Source: Bremia lactucae
Lineage: Eukaryota; Oomycota; Peronosporomycetes; Peronosporales; Peronosporaceae
NCBI RefSeq assembly: GCF_004359215.1
Contig: NC_090620.1
Coordinates: 2,542,085-2,606,084, forward strand
Direction of reading: 5' to 3'
DNA: 64,000 nt
A program made the translations under genes and the position numbers. Positions 30,122-39,676 of this stretch are shown here, in pieces (the first letter of the stretch is position 1; every line of letters begins with the position of its first letter). The notes beneath the pieces are model-generated. The model did no database searches. It was not told the DNA's origin and worked only from the letters and a program-made list of their open reading frames with translations.

Positions 30122-31440
30122 GAGTTGCCTATGGATTAAGGCACTCGACATTAGATCGAGCTCAAACCGGGCTCGAAGTACTGTGTCAGTGAAGCAGTGG
30201 CCACTGCCACGTGAAGAAGTACTTGCGATCGATAAATTCTTTACCGGTCGCGTAAAAGCGGGCCATGAAAGGAGGTCAACCTCCCCACATAGCTCTCCAA
30301 CCTTCTGTGTGCCGAAGGCGACAGGAGGGTGGCGGATAGTGCACGCATTTAATAAACTGAATGCTGCAACGGTACCGGCTCAAACGCCGATACCTAGAAA
30401 AGACGTAATCATAGATGGTATGTCTAAGAGTACCATCTTTCCGTCTATGGATCTGATGGATGAATTTTATCAGATCCTTATGCGTGAACAAGACATCCCG
30501 TACACAGCAGTGAGCACTCCCAGTGGGATGCTTTGGAAAAAGCTATTAATGCCACAGGAGCTTAGTAACGCTCCTGCAACTTTCAACAGATGCGTAACGA
30601 ATCCGTTGAGTCCGGTGCAAAAATTCGCACCGAGTTATTTTGACGATTTTTTCGTCCATAGTCAGACAATTGACAGAAAGGCGGACGTGGAAGTTCATAA
30701 AAATCACGTTCGTCAGATTTTTACATTTATGCAAAAGCACATGTTGCACGCAAATCTCGAGAAGTGCATATTCGCTGCAAGCGAAAAAACACTTCTTGGG
30801 TGCATCGTCGGTAAACACGGCGTGCGCCCTGATCCCGAAAAGATCAAGGCAATTACCGACTGGCCATTTCCAGTCGATGTCAAGGGACTTAGAAAGTTCC
30901 TTGGGCTAGCGGCGTACTTGCACAAGAACTCCCGCAATTATGTTGAGAAGGCAGATCATCTCTCTCGTCTCTTCAAAAAAGACGGAGAATGGTTATGGCA
31001 CGCTGATTGTCAGCGTTCCTTTGAAGATATCAAGCAAAGCTTGATGCAATCGCCTATCTTGGCGATTGCAGATCAAGACAGACCATTCCATGTGGTCTGT
31101 GACGCCAGCGATTTCGCAATCGGCTGTGCGTTAATGCAATACGATACAGATGGCGCGGAGCGCGTCGTCTGTTACCAATCGCGTCAGCTGCAACCAGCTG
31201 AACGCAATTACCCAGTGCATGACAAGGAACTCCTTGCCATGAAATATGCATTGGCTAAATTTAGGATCTACCTCCTAGGAGATAGATTGTACAACGTATA
31301 TGCGGACCATGCGTCATTATGCACGGCCGTAAATAGCCCACACCACTCGCAAAGAATGGCGAGGTGTCTTTCCTTCTTCGCGGCGTATAATTTCTCCGTA
31401 GAATATAAACCAGGACGACTTGATGTCGTCGCTGATGCTG
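30122..31440 (+). pseudogene. Gypsy reverse transcriptase-RNase H, long open frame, inverted in its context
   Basis: From 30183 a 430-residue frame is open. It has RT motifs GGWRIVHAFNKLN, STIFPSMDL, MPQELSNAPATF and YFDDFFVHS; thumb and connection (LLGCIVGKHGVRPDPEKI, FLGLAAYL); and RNase H (HVVCDASDFAIGCALMQY, VHDKELLAMKYAL, VYADHASL) up to EYKPGRLDVVADA. Just upstream, 30122-30182 encodes the protease-RT junction with two stops and a shift. Catalytic YFDD and RNase H Asp residues look intact. Its neighbours on both sides are minus-strand integrase pieces, so this block is inverted relative to them. It ends abruptly at ~31440. Confidence 0.88.
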
Positions 31441-31700
31441 TTCGTCTTCGGGAAATCCGAAAACGAAGTCCATAGATACGGACTGCCAACATTCTGCCGA
31501 AGTGGGAGAGGTTAAAGAGGTACACGGCGGGGCTTCACCCGTTGACATACCTCGCAAGCACGAATGTACTTGCGCAAGAATTGATACTGGCATGGCCAGT
31601 AAATGTCGTGACTTGCTGTAAGATAAGTTGTCTCACGTCCACGATGTCCACTTGTTGGTCTTTGGGCACTCATACATGATGCGCAAGCGCGAATCATTGT
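31440..31700 (-). pseudogene. Gypsy integrase fragment (zinc-binding region to start of core)
   Basis: Minus strand: GHRGRETTYLTASHDIYWP, YIRACEVCQRVKP (HHCC-type zinc-binding domain) and then SVSMDFVFGFPEDEQ (start of the catalytic core). It joins the RNase H block of opposite orientation at ~31440 and breaks off near 31700. Confidence 0.75.
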
Positions 31701-31783
31701 ACAACTTTGAGCTTAGGGGTAGCTTCAGAGTCCGCATCATTAGGGCATTTCGACCCTACTGCACTTCTGCATTTCCCGACCCC

Positions 31784-32777
31784 TCAGTCGTTGATGCAGA
31801 ACTCAGGCATCTCGCACGCAAGTTCTTGCCGTCGCCCTTTGGGTAGGGAGTCCTCTTGCTGGGCGTCTTCGCCCCAACAGGGACCCTGGCATAGCAAAGA
31901 GCCATCATATGGCCGCGCTTGCCCGCATTTTAAACAGACCACGTCTGCATTGCCCAACTTCAAGGGAGTGGCATCTGACCTCTCGGCCGACGGCTTATAC
32001 CAAGCTATCGCCGAGACACAGCTGTAGGATTGCTCCTCAACTAAGGCAATTTGGATTGCCTTTTCCATCGTCGATGGCACCTTTCTGAAAAGGACCTGTT
32101 GCGATGGGCCATGCCGTAGTTCGTTCAAAAACATGGGCACCTTAATGTGCTCCGGGATCTGACCTACAGTAATGGACGCCGACAGCGAGCGCATCTCTTG
32201 CACATACTCTTGCAGAGATCGCTTCGCCTGTCGCGGTCCAAAGAGGCGCGCCTGAAGCAACACTTCGTTGTTCGGCGGCTGGTACATGGCGCGAATGTTT
32301 TTTTTTAAGATCGCCCATGTAGGGAACGCCTTTCTGTCCGCCATAAGCGCCGAGTAAGCCCACTCTGAGGCCTTACCACGCAGATGCGACATGGCGTACG
32401 ACACCATCCGTGATGAGATGCGCGACACCGCATTGCTCCACAGCTAACAGCTTGTGAACATTCGTGTTCGCTGCAGTTCCATCCGAATGGGCCTCAGCTG
32501 ATGCGGCCGGCAGAGAGCATCTTAACAGTCCTGATAAGAGCCTCGCTCCAAGCTTGCTCATGCCTCAGCTCATCCTGAGTCTGAGTGACGGACTCCGCCG
32601 CAGCATGGCTATGTGCCACGGACACGGCTCTTCGCTGTCCGAGCACGAATGTCTCAAACTTCTCCAACTGAGAAACATGTTGCTCAAAAGTTTGGCCAGG
32701 GCTTGTTCACCAAGTCCCTGCGCCAAGTGCCCTGCCACCTCCCGATGATTCTCGGAGAGGTGGGGAAACGAGCCCAA
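31784..32777 (-). pseudogene. Gypsy-C gag
   Basis: Frame 32428-31784 encodes 214 residues with the capsid pattern HLRGKASEWAYSAL, RQAKRSLQEYVQEMRSL and PSQQVLFRKVPSTMEKAIQIAL, then a damaged zinc knuckle CLKCGQ. Upstream frames (32777-32565) give the N-terminal part in another frame. It lies directly downstream of an LTR in the same orientation (32851-33399). A related fragment is at 46100-46600. Confidence 0.75.
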
Positions 32778-32850
32778 TCGATGTTGAGGCTCATCCTCAC
32801 GTACACACGCAGAGATGCGGGTCGTGGGAAGGATATCAAGCGCTACGAAG

Positions 32851-33399
32851 TGTAAGCGGCACGTCTTATTATGGTAACGCTCTACTTAGACACACACCAT
32901 AGCATAGCGAGGACGCGGTTAAACCGTCTTCTCTTGCGTGCAGTGAGGTAGTTGTGGTGGGCGCCTTAGAGACCTCACCCAACGCACTTAAAAGTGTCGT
33001 CACGGGAGCGGTGATCCGGCTCCTCGGATTATCGCTCCCGTGACGACACTTTTACCGCACTTACCAAGTTGGAAGCAGCTTTCAGAATGACATAAATCTA
33101 ATCGTATTAAATTTATGTACCTATTTTTACCAATCAGAAATGTCATCGGTGTGGATAATTCTATTATGTATGGCTAGCTTATCTTTCTAGATACCTCGCG
33201 CAACGGATGACGCTAGCCGTCATCCCTCCTAATGTGAATGCACCTATGTGCATCACATACACATGAGCTGGTCACAAATGTGAATCACACCCGAGTGGTG
33301 GGTCTAATTACTTAATTTAAGTAATTGACCATCCCCTTAAGTACACCAAGTGTACTTAACGGGGATTGTGTAACATTCGGGCAACTTTAGCCCGTTACA
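32851..33399 (-). repeat. Gypsy-C 5' LTR
   Basis: Minus strand TGTAACGGGCTAAAG to GCCGCTTACA, 549 bp, TG...CA, followed by the Gypsy-C gag. A fragment of the same LTR type is at 5368-5512. It contains a 66-bp palindrome at 32989-33054. The only other long element of this family seen here is the gag at 31784-32777. Confidence 0.65.
32989..33054. repeat. 66-bp palindrome with flanking 8-bp direct repeat
   Basis: Arms 32989-33010 and 33033-33054 are perfect 22-bp complements; the 22-nt centre folds further (tgatccg with cggatta, one mismatch). CGCACTTA occurs at 32983-32990 and again at 33056-33063, like a target duplication overlapping the arm by two bases. It could be a minute inverted-repeat transposon. 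Confidence 0.8.
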
Positions 33400-33491
33400 G
33401 AATTGGTCAGAGAATTCTCAAGCGCCAGGAATTAACGCTGAGTACTTTATCTAGGAGGCGGAATACAAGAGATGTTTGATATGAGCAAAGT

Positions 33492-33931
33492 TGTAACGGG
33501 GCACTGCTGACTTGTACTGCTTCAGTACAGGTCCACTTCGCTCTGCCTCAGTGGGAGTGGTGCCTCACGTCACTTCACCAACACTTGTACGTGGAGAGGA
33601 AGACTCTCTTTAAAACACTTGATATAAAAGGGTTAAAGATTACTGTATTAAATATAATTAAGTTCTTCTCGTTTTATATCTATTTATGCTAACTTGTTTA
33701 TATACTAATAATAAATATGTAATAAAAGTCTTATCTGTCACTCTCTTTGCGCGCGTCCAGCGCTGACTGTACCGCGGAGCAAGTAAATACAATGGCCTAA
33801 ATCTACCAATGGATAAACTTTCCGAATATTACTTTGTAAAGTAATATTTCTTAATATTCTCTACCTTTTAGATAATATATTGATTAACAACCTTTAAGTG
33901 TTAATTTCATGTAGCGATGCACCCAGTTACA
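33492..33931 (-). repeat. Gypsy-A 3' LTR of the 33.5-39.4 kb element
   Basis: Minus strand TGTAACTGGGTGCATCG to AGTGCCCCGTTACA, 440 bp, matching 8256-8615 and 39075-39417. The internal polypurine tract follows (minus TTTTTAAGGAGAAGTGA). Confidence 0.85.
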
Positions 33932-34009
33932 TCACTTCTCCTTAAAAAGACAATCACTCTGACTGTCACCGAATAGAGTGGTCACTATAAGAACACTTAT
34001 AAAAACGAT

Positions 34010-35702
34010 GTTGATTGGTCAGGACATCATTTTCAATTCTATCGCAAGGTTAAAAGTCCATGCGGTGTGCGAATAGTGCGGAGCCTTAGGCTGCAGTTCA
34101 TGCAGCCGCGAGTGACGCATTATTGTCTCTTGCGACAGACCTCCCCCACTCTAAATGCTGTGCGTGCACGTAGTGGGTAACCACGCGAATGCGACCCCTC
34201 TTTGGAGGTTGAATACAAATGCAAGTCGGACGAATCGGCCGACTCGGAGAGAACAGAACAGCCTTCAAATGAGGGGCTAAAATCGGATAGATGTGCTATT
34301 TTTTAGCATTCGCAATAGCATATTCAGTTTCGACGATGAGAATGATTCCTCATCGCCAGCACCGTCTCTCGTGTCGTCACCCGCACATATTTCTGTTCGT
34401 GGTGATGACGTAAGCCATCGTAATAAAAGTTCTTGGGGTACCCCCGCTACAGTGGGTACCACTCAGCGGAGCGTATACAATAAAATGTCTCGTCTTGCCC
34501 TGAGAAGAAGCCTTGGCTTTTGCCCAAACGGCTACTCAATAGCTTGTCTGGAGAGACAACTCCTCAGGATAAATATCCTAATTTATTGCGACAAAGCTAC
34601 ATGCCTTGATCCCGTGCGAAGAACTTTCGCGCTGAGAAAGATTTTCATTTCGATGCTTTTCTTAAGCATCGATGGTACAGTGGCAACAACAAACGAGATA
34701 AAATCTCGTTGATGCAAGCCTGGACGCGTATATTCGCAATGTCAAAGACATTGGACGCGAAGCCTGGCTTCAAAGCCTTAACGCGATTCGCGTTAAGTTT
34801 GAGAAATGAACTCTAACCGGTTCAAGGTTTAAATTGCATCGGTTGTCACGTGAGGCAGGACTTCCATACCTCACGTGGGGTGATCCATAATCGTGTTATG
34901 TTGACAAACGAAACGAGTAAAAGGGGATGTCTTTCCCTTTTCTTCGCCCTGGGGAAGGGCTCGCATCTCTATCGAGATGCACGATGCGAATGACGTTTTG
35001 CAATCGATTTACAAGCTCCAGGGGCGCGTTTTTTTGGATGGGTCAGAAGGTCCATTGGATGGGTCTCGTCATACAGACGGACGAGGCCCTCAATATCAAC
35101 AACCAGCTGGAAACGAGGCTCTCAGCTATCATGTGAAGGTGGATAACCGCGCCACCGAACAAGATAACTCGTTCGCTGCCCCTTCACATCACGGTGGTTT
35201 TGAGTACGTTTCACAAGGAAAGGCTGACCACTGTGGGAATCCACCAAAGGTTGTGGCAGAGAAGGAAAATTTAGATCCGACCCATGTGTCGAATCTAGGG
35301 TCGACGATCGACCGCTACCTCCAAAAGTTGGAAGATGGACTTGATCACGAGCGCGGTAAGCGTCGCTCGTTGGAGCAGACGGTGAAGGCTCGCTATAGAG
35401 ATTTGTTGGAAGACCTTTCGAAGAGTCCGTACTCCATGTTGGAGTACGAACGGAAATATCTCGCTCTTCGTGATAAGCTTTATTCTGCACATCGCGATTT
35501 CGAGGATCTTCGGACCCGACATGAGAATCTCCAGATTCAGCATGAGAATCTGGTTCGTGACCACAAGAATCTTGTAGGGTTTCTTGAAAAGGGTGGTCAG
35601 ATCCGTCCTCGAAAGAAACAGCGTACTGATTGTACGGACGGAGCCGACCAACGTAAAACGTATTGTGTACGCATTGCCTCTGCAATGCAGTACACGGGAT
35701 AA
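34010..35702 (+). pseudogene. Antisense accessory ORF of Gypsy-A (copy A4)
   Basis: Third family-A copy, opposite to pol. It starts at ATG 34010 (MLIGQD) with frame breaks. Acidic Ser-rich parts lie at 34293-34470, the Cys-motif region is frameshifted at 34750-34900, and the coiled-coil half is open from 34977 to 35702 (241 residues, with LEDLSKSPYSMLEYERKYLAL and QHENLVRDHKNLVGF). The C-terminal tail after RPRKKQRTD is altered by the same 31-bp deletion as copy A2, because this part lies in the near-identical block. The reverse strand still encodes chromodomain sequence at 35122-35300. Confidence 0.65.
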
Positions 35703-37775
35703 CCCAATGAACTTGGGTAGTAGTTTACTGCTACCCACATTAGTGACTACACGCTTAGGTAAGTTTACCATAGAGAGTAGTACTAGGTCAATAATTTTAA
35801 ATGAAAGAACGTTTGCTCTTCCATGTTTCTCTGCGTTCCGTTTCTGACGGCCCACTGCGCTAGCAAATGGAATCCTGTACGAAACGGATTACTGATTCTC
35901 GAGACAGCAGAAATTCCTCTGCTGACTCATTTGTTTTGTCTTTTTCAGTGCGCTTTGTGCGTACTGCCATGAGATTATTCTCATCTTCGATGTCGATTGC
36001 ATCGACGTCGACATCATTCGCGTCGTTGATACCTTCGATGCGTGATGAGCATGAGTCAGAATTGGTTTTGCTCATGCGAGTACACCCCTGATTTGGACGT
36101 TTTATTCTCCGACGAATGAATTTGTGTCTATTTCCCCTAACAAGATATTCATAAATCCTGTATGAATATCTCCAGTGCCAAAACGTTCATGGTCTATTTT
36201 AGTTGAAGAAGGAGCAGTTAATAGCATGGGTGTATTTATATGGCTATATTTAGGATATTTATACCCAAAGAGAGATACCTGCTAATACTAAAAGCTATAT
36301 TTGAACACACAATTAGCAAAATTGACGCGGGTACTCCCCCTTAAACTAGAGGATCCCTCTGATTGGGTGGGTATACGTGGATGGCGTAAGCCATTCACGA
36401 AGAACGGTGTATGCGTTGTAGACGCATGCACGAATTATTGATGGCAAATTCGACCATCGGTAAAAACTCGCTCCAATTCGGATACGACTGGACTTAATCT
36501 CGAAGTATCTCTTCAAGAACGCGATTTACGCGTTCGGTCTGGCCATCTGTCTCTGGATGATTAGAAGGTGACATAATCAGCCGTGTTCCGAGAGATCGGA
36601 ACACGAATTGACAAAGCTCCGCCGTAAATCGTGGATCTCTTTCCGATAACAGTTCACGGGGTAACCCGTGGAGTTTGGATACTGTGTCGATAAAGATACG
36701 GGCACAGCCCGGAGCCATGGTCGAAATTGGTACTGCAGCAAGATGTTCCATCTTGCTGAATATGTCTACAAATCAAGAACTCCATTGTTTTTTTTGTGAT
36801 CGGCTTCGGGAAATCCGAAGACGAAGTCCATAGATACGGACTGCCAACCTTCTGTCGGCTGTGGTAGAGGTTGGAGAGGTGCACGGAATGAAGGGCAAGG
36901 CTTCACCTGGAATCATACCTCGCAAGCACGAATGTACTTGCGCACGGACTGATACTGGGGGGCCAGTAAAAGTCGCGACTTACTTTAAAATAAGTTAACT
37001 CACGTCCACGATGCCCACTTGTTGGTGCATTGTGACACTCATGCATGATGCGCAAGCGCAAATCATTGTGAGTTGGGACGACGACACGTGAGGTGTCACC
37101 GGTAACGGCTGTGTAATACAATAAGCCGTTACGTGTTGTGTATTGATCGGATGACGATCGATATAAAGCCGGTAAATCTTTAAAAGTTCTATCGGAAGAA
37201 TTCATCAAATGATCCATCTAACATAGAATGTCCTTATCTTCTTTGTTTGTGTTGATGACGGAACACTCGTAGTGAGTGTTGCAACAGTGGGATTACTTCA
37301 CTGTTGGAGTGCACTGCTGACTCGAAATTGAGTCGGCGTGATAACGCATCAGCGACGACATTAGGTCATCCTAGTTTATATTCCACGGAGAAATTATACT
37401 CTGCGAAGAAGGATTGCCACCTCGCCATTCTTTGCGTGAGGTGTGAGCTATTTACAGCAGTAATGACGCACGGTCGTATATTCGATGAACGGACTATCTC
37501 CGAGGAGATAGACCCTAAATTTAGCCAATGCATATTTCATGGCAAGGAGTTCCTTGTCATGCACTGGATAATCGCGTTCAGCTGGTTGCAGCTGACGCGA
37601 TTGGTAACAGACGACGCGCTCCGCGCCGTCTGTATCGTATTGCATTAACGCACAGCCGATTGCAAAATCGCTGACGTCACAGACCACATGGAATGGTCTG
37701 TCTTGATCTGCAATCGCCAAGATGGGCGATTTCATCAAGCTTTGCTTGATTCCTTCAAACGAACGCTGACAATTA
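35122..37775 (-). pseudogene. Gypsy-A pol (chromodomain, integrase, RNase H)
   Basis: Same order as the 9766-12574 copy: chromodomain YLVRWRGYPPSHDS near 35122, linker and FYVGRLRP (35685), integrase C-terminus KHGRANVLSF (35855), acidic linker (36075-35860), core SERDPRFTAEL and HPETDGQTERVNR (36751-36494), zinc-binding domain (37217-36903), and RNase H DVSDFAIGCALMQY (37738-37448). From 35491 to 37659 it is nearly identical to the other copy, including its frameshifts, while both flanks are diverged. Confidence 0.85.
35491..37659. repeat. Near-identical block, copy 2 (partner 10276-12444)
   Basis: Partner of the block described at 10276-12444, same orientation, constant offset 25,215 bp. 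The two copies bracket both host genes of island 1, the solo LTR, the Tigger, the MULE and the Gypsy-B/C mosaic. Confidence 0.85.
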
Positions 37776-37816
37776 GCGTTTCTCGTCTTTTTTCAAGAGA
37801 CGAGAGAGATGAACTG

Positions 37817-38662
37817 TCATCGCTGCATAATTGCGGGAGTACTTGCCAAGTACGCCGCTAAACCAAGGAAATTTCTAAGTCCCTCGCCATCGACTGGAAC
37901 TGGCCAGCCAGGAATTGCCTTGATCTTTTCGGGATCAGGGCGCACGCCGTGTTTGCCGACGATGCACCCAAGAAGTGGTATTTCGCTTGCAGCGAATACA
38001 CACTTCTTGAGATTTGCGTACAACTTATGCTTTCGCATAAGTGTAAGAACCTGACGAACGTGAGATTTATGAATTTCCACGTCCGCCTTTCCGTCCATGG
38101 CTCGGCTATGGACGAATACATCGTCATTATAACTCGGTGCGAATTGTCGCACCGGTCTCAACAGATTCGTTACGCATCTGTTGAATGTTGCAGGGGCGTT
38201 ACTAAGCCCCTGAGGCATTACTAGCCATTCCCAGAGCATTCCGCTCGGAATGCCCACTGCTGTGTACGGGATGTCCCGTTCACGCATAAGGATCTGATAA
38301 ATTCCATCCATCAGATCTATAGACGAAAAGATCGTACTCTTAGACATACCATCGATGATTACGTCTTTTCTAGGTATCGGCGTTTGAGCCAGTACCGTTG
38401 CAGCATTCAGTTTATTGAATGCGTGCACTATCCGCCACCCTCCTGTGGCCTTCCGCACACAGAAGGTCGGAGAGCTATGTGGGAAGGTTGACTCCCTCCC
38501 ATTACCCGCTTTTGATCGATCGATATAGAATTTATCGATCGCAAGTACTTGTTCACGCAGCAGTGGCTTCTGTTTCAGCTTAAAGATTTCAATCTTTAAG
38601 GTTTTGGGACGACGCGTGTGCGTCATCCCAGGTACAGGGGTCTGTACCTGTTGTAACCTCAA
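37817..38662 (-). pseudogene. Gag-RT fusion frame in Gypsy-A
   Basis: A 281-residue open frame begins with gag sequence (MRLQQVQTPVPGMTHTRRP, KTLKIEIFK) and continues directly into reverse transcriptase (LLREQVLAIDKFY, GGWRIVHAFNKLN, MPQGLSNAPATF, SYNDDVFVHS, LLGCIVGKHGVRPDPEKI). Most of gag, the zinc knuckle and the protease are missing. The fusion point is near 38575-38590. YxDD is present as YNDD instead of YFDD. It is probably a deletion derivative kept open by chance. Confidence 0.8.
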
Positions 38663-38932
38663 CAGTTCTGCCTGTTGAGAGACTTGCTGCTTAGTAATGT
38701 TTGGAGTTCATCAGCACTATCCTGCCAGATAGTGACGTCCCCAGTTTTTTTTGCTGTTACTTACAACATAAAGATAGTAACGTGGTTACAAACCAATGGT
38801 CGCGAGGAACGGATGGCAGGCTACCTCGTCAAATTCATGTTGCATGAACTTGGCGATGGCTGAATGGAGGGCATCTCTGTCCAAATCGGACAGCATGGCC
38901 AATATGGCATCGTTCCCTACAGTCGAACTCAT
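38663..38932 (-). pseudogene. Gypsy-A gag N-terminus with ~125-bp insertion
   Basis: From ATG 38932 the minus strand reads MSSTVGNDAILAMLSDLDRD ... FMQHEFDEV, matching the window-start copy. Then about 125 bp of unrelated sequence (38694-38820) interrupts before QQAELLRLQQVQTP resumes. The insert contains no frame or repeat I recognise. Confidence 0.7.
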
Positions 38933-39074
38933 TCGTTCGACCTCAGTCCTTTCTATGGCACTTAGAAAGGAGTAGCTTTCACGGAAAACGTGATGCGTAT
39001 TTCCAGTATCATCTAACGTGTCCATGTTAGCTGATGGAATTTGGTCCTTGGACGGACTATAAAGTGCTTCCAGG

Positions 39075-39417
39075 TGTAACGGGGCACTACTGACTTGTAC
39101 TGCTTCAGTACAAGTCCACTTCGGACTGCCTCAGTGCGAGTGGCGCCTCACGTCACTTCACGTACGCTAGTACGTGCAGAGGGAGTCTTCTCTTTAAAAC
39201 ACATGCTTTAAAGAGGGTTAAATGAAAACTGTATTAATATAATTAAGTATTTCTTGTCTATCTACTTAATACTAACTTAATTATAAACTAATACAAAATA
39301 TGTGCTAAAAGTCTCATCTGTCTTAATCTTTGCGCGCGTCCAGCGCTGACTGGACTGCGGAGAAAGTAGATATAATGGTCTATATTTACCAATGGATAAG
39401 CCTTTGGAATATTACCC
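39075..39417 (-). repeat. Truncated Gypsy-A 5' LTR
   Basis: It matches 33492-33931 but breaks off at about 39417, losing roughly the outer 100 bp, next to the antiporter gene's 3' side. With the LTR at 33492 it bounds a 5.9-kb minus-strand element. Confidence 0.8.
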
Positions 39418-39676
39418 ATAGCGGCGGCCCTTCTATTAAAAGCAATCAATAATAAAAATTCAACCGTTTCGTAGTCGGAAGTAAAAAGCATGCGATACCC
39501 TTTTTTTTAATTTGCACGTGAGCTCGAGAGTCTCAGCATACCTTTCCTAACGAGAAGGTGTAAAAAAGCTCGACTCTGTATATTTATCGATTAGAGTCCT
39601 ACCTTTTTAAATCGCAACAGAATTGGCGCATTTAAATGTGTACACTGAAGGACGTCGCGAAGACCAAACACAACAA
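39418..39676. other. Downstream flank of the antiporter gene
   Basis: About 260 bp between the truncated LTR and the antiporter stop codon; probably the 3' UTR. The retroelement reaches to within a few hundred bases of the host gene. Confidence 0.4.

Noticed and set aside
32851..33399. Reading this LTR as belonging to the Gypsy-A element that starts at 33492
   Set aside because: Its body differs from all Gypsy-A LTRs, and the gag directly beside it (31784-32777) is of another family.
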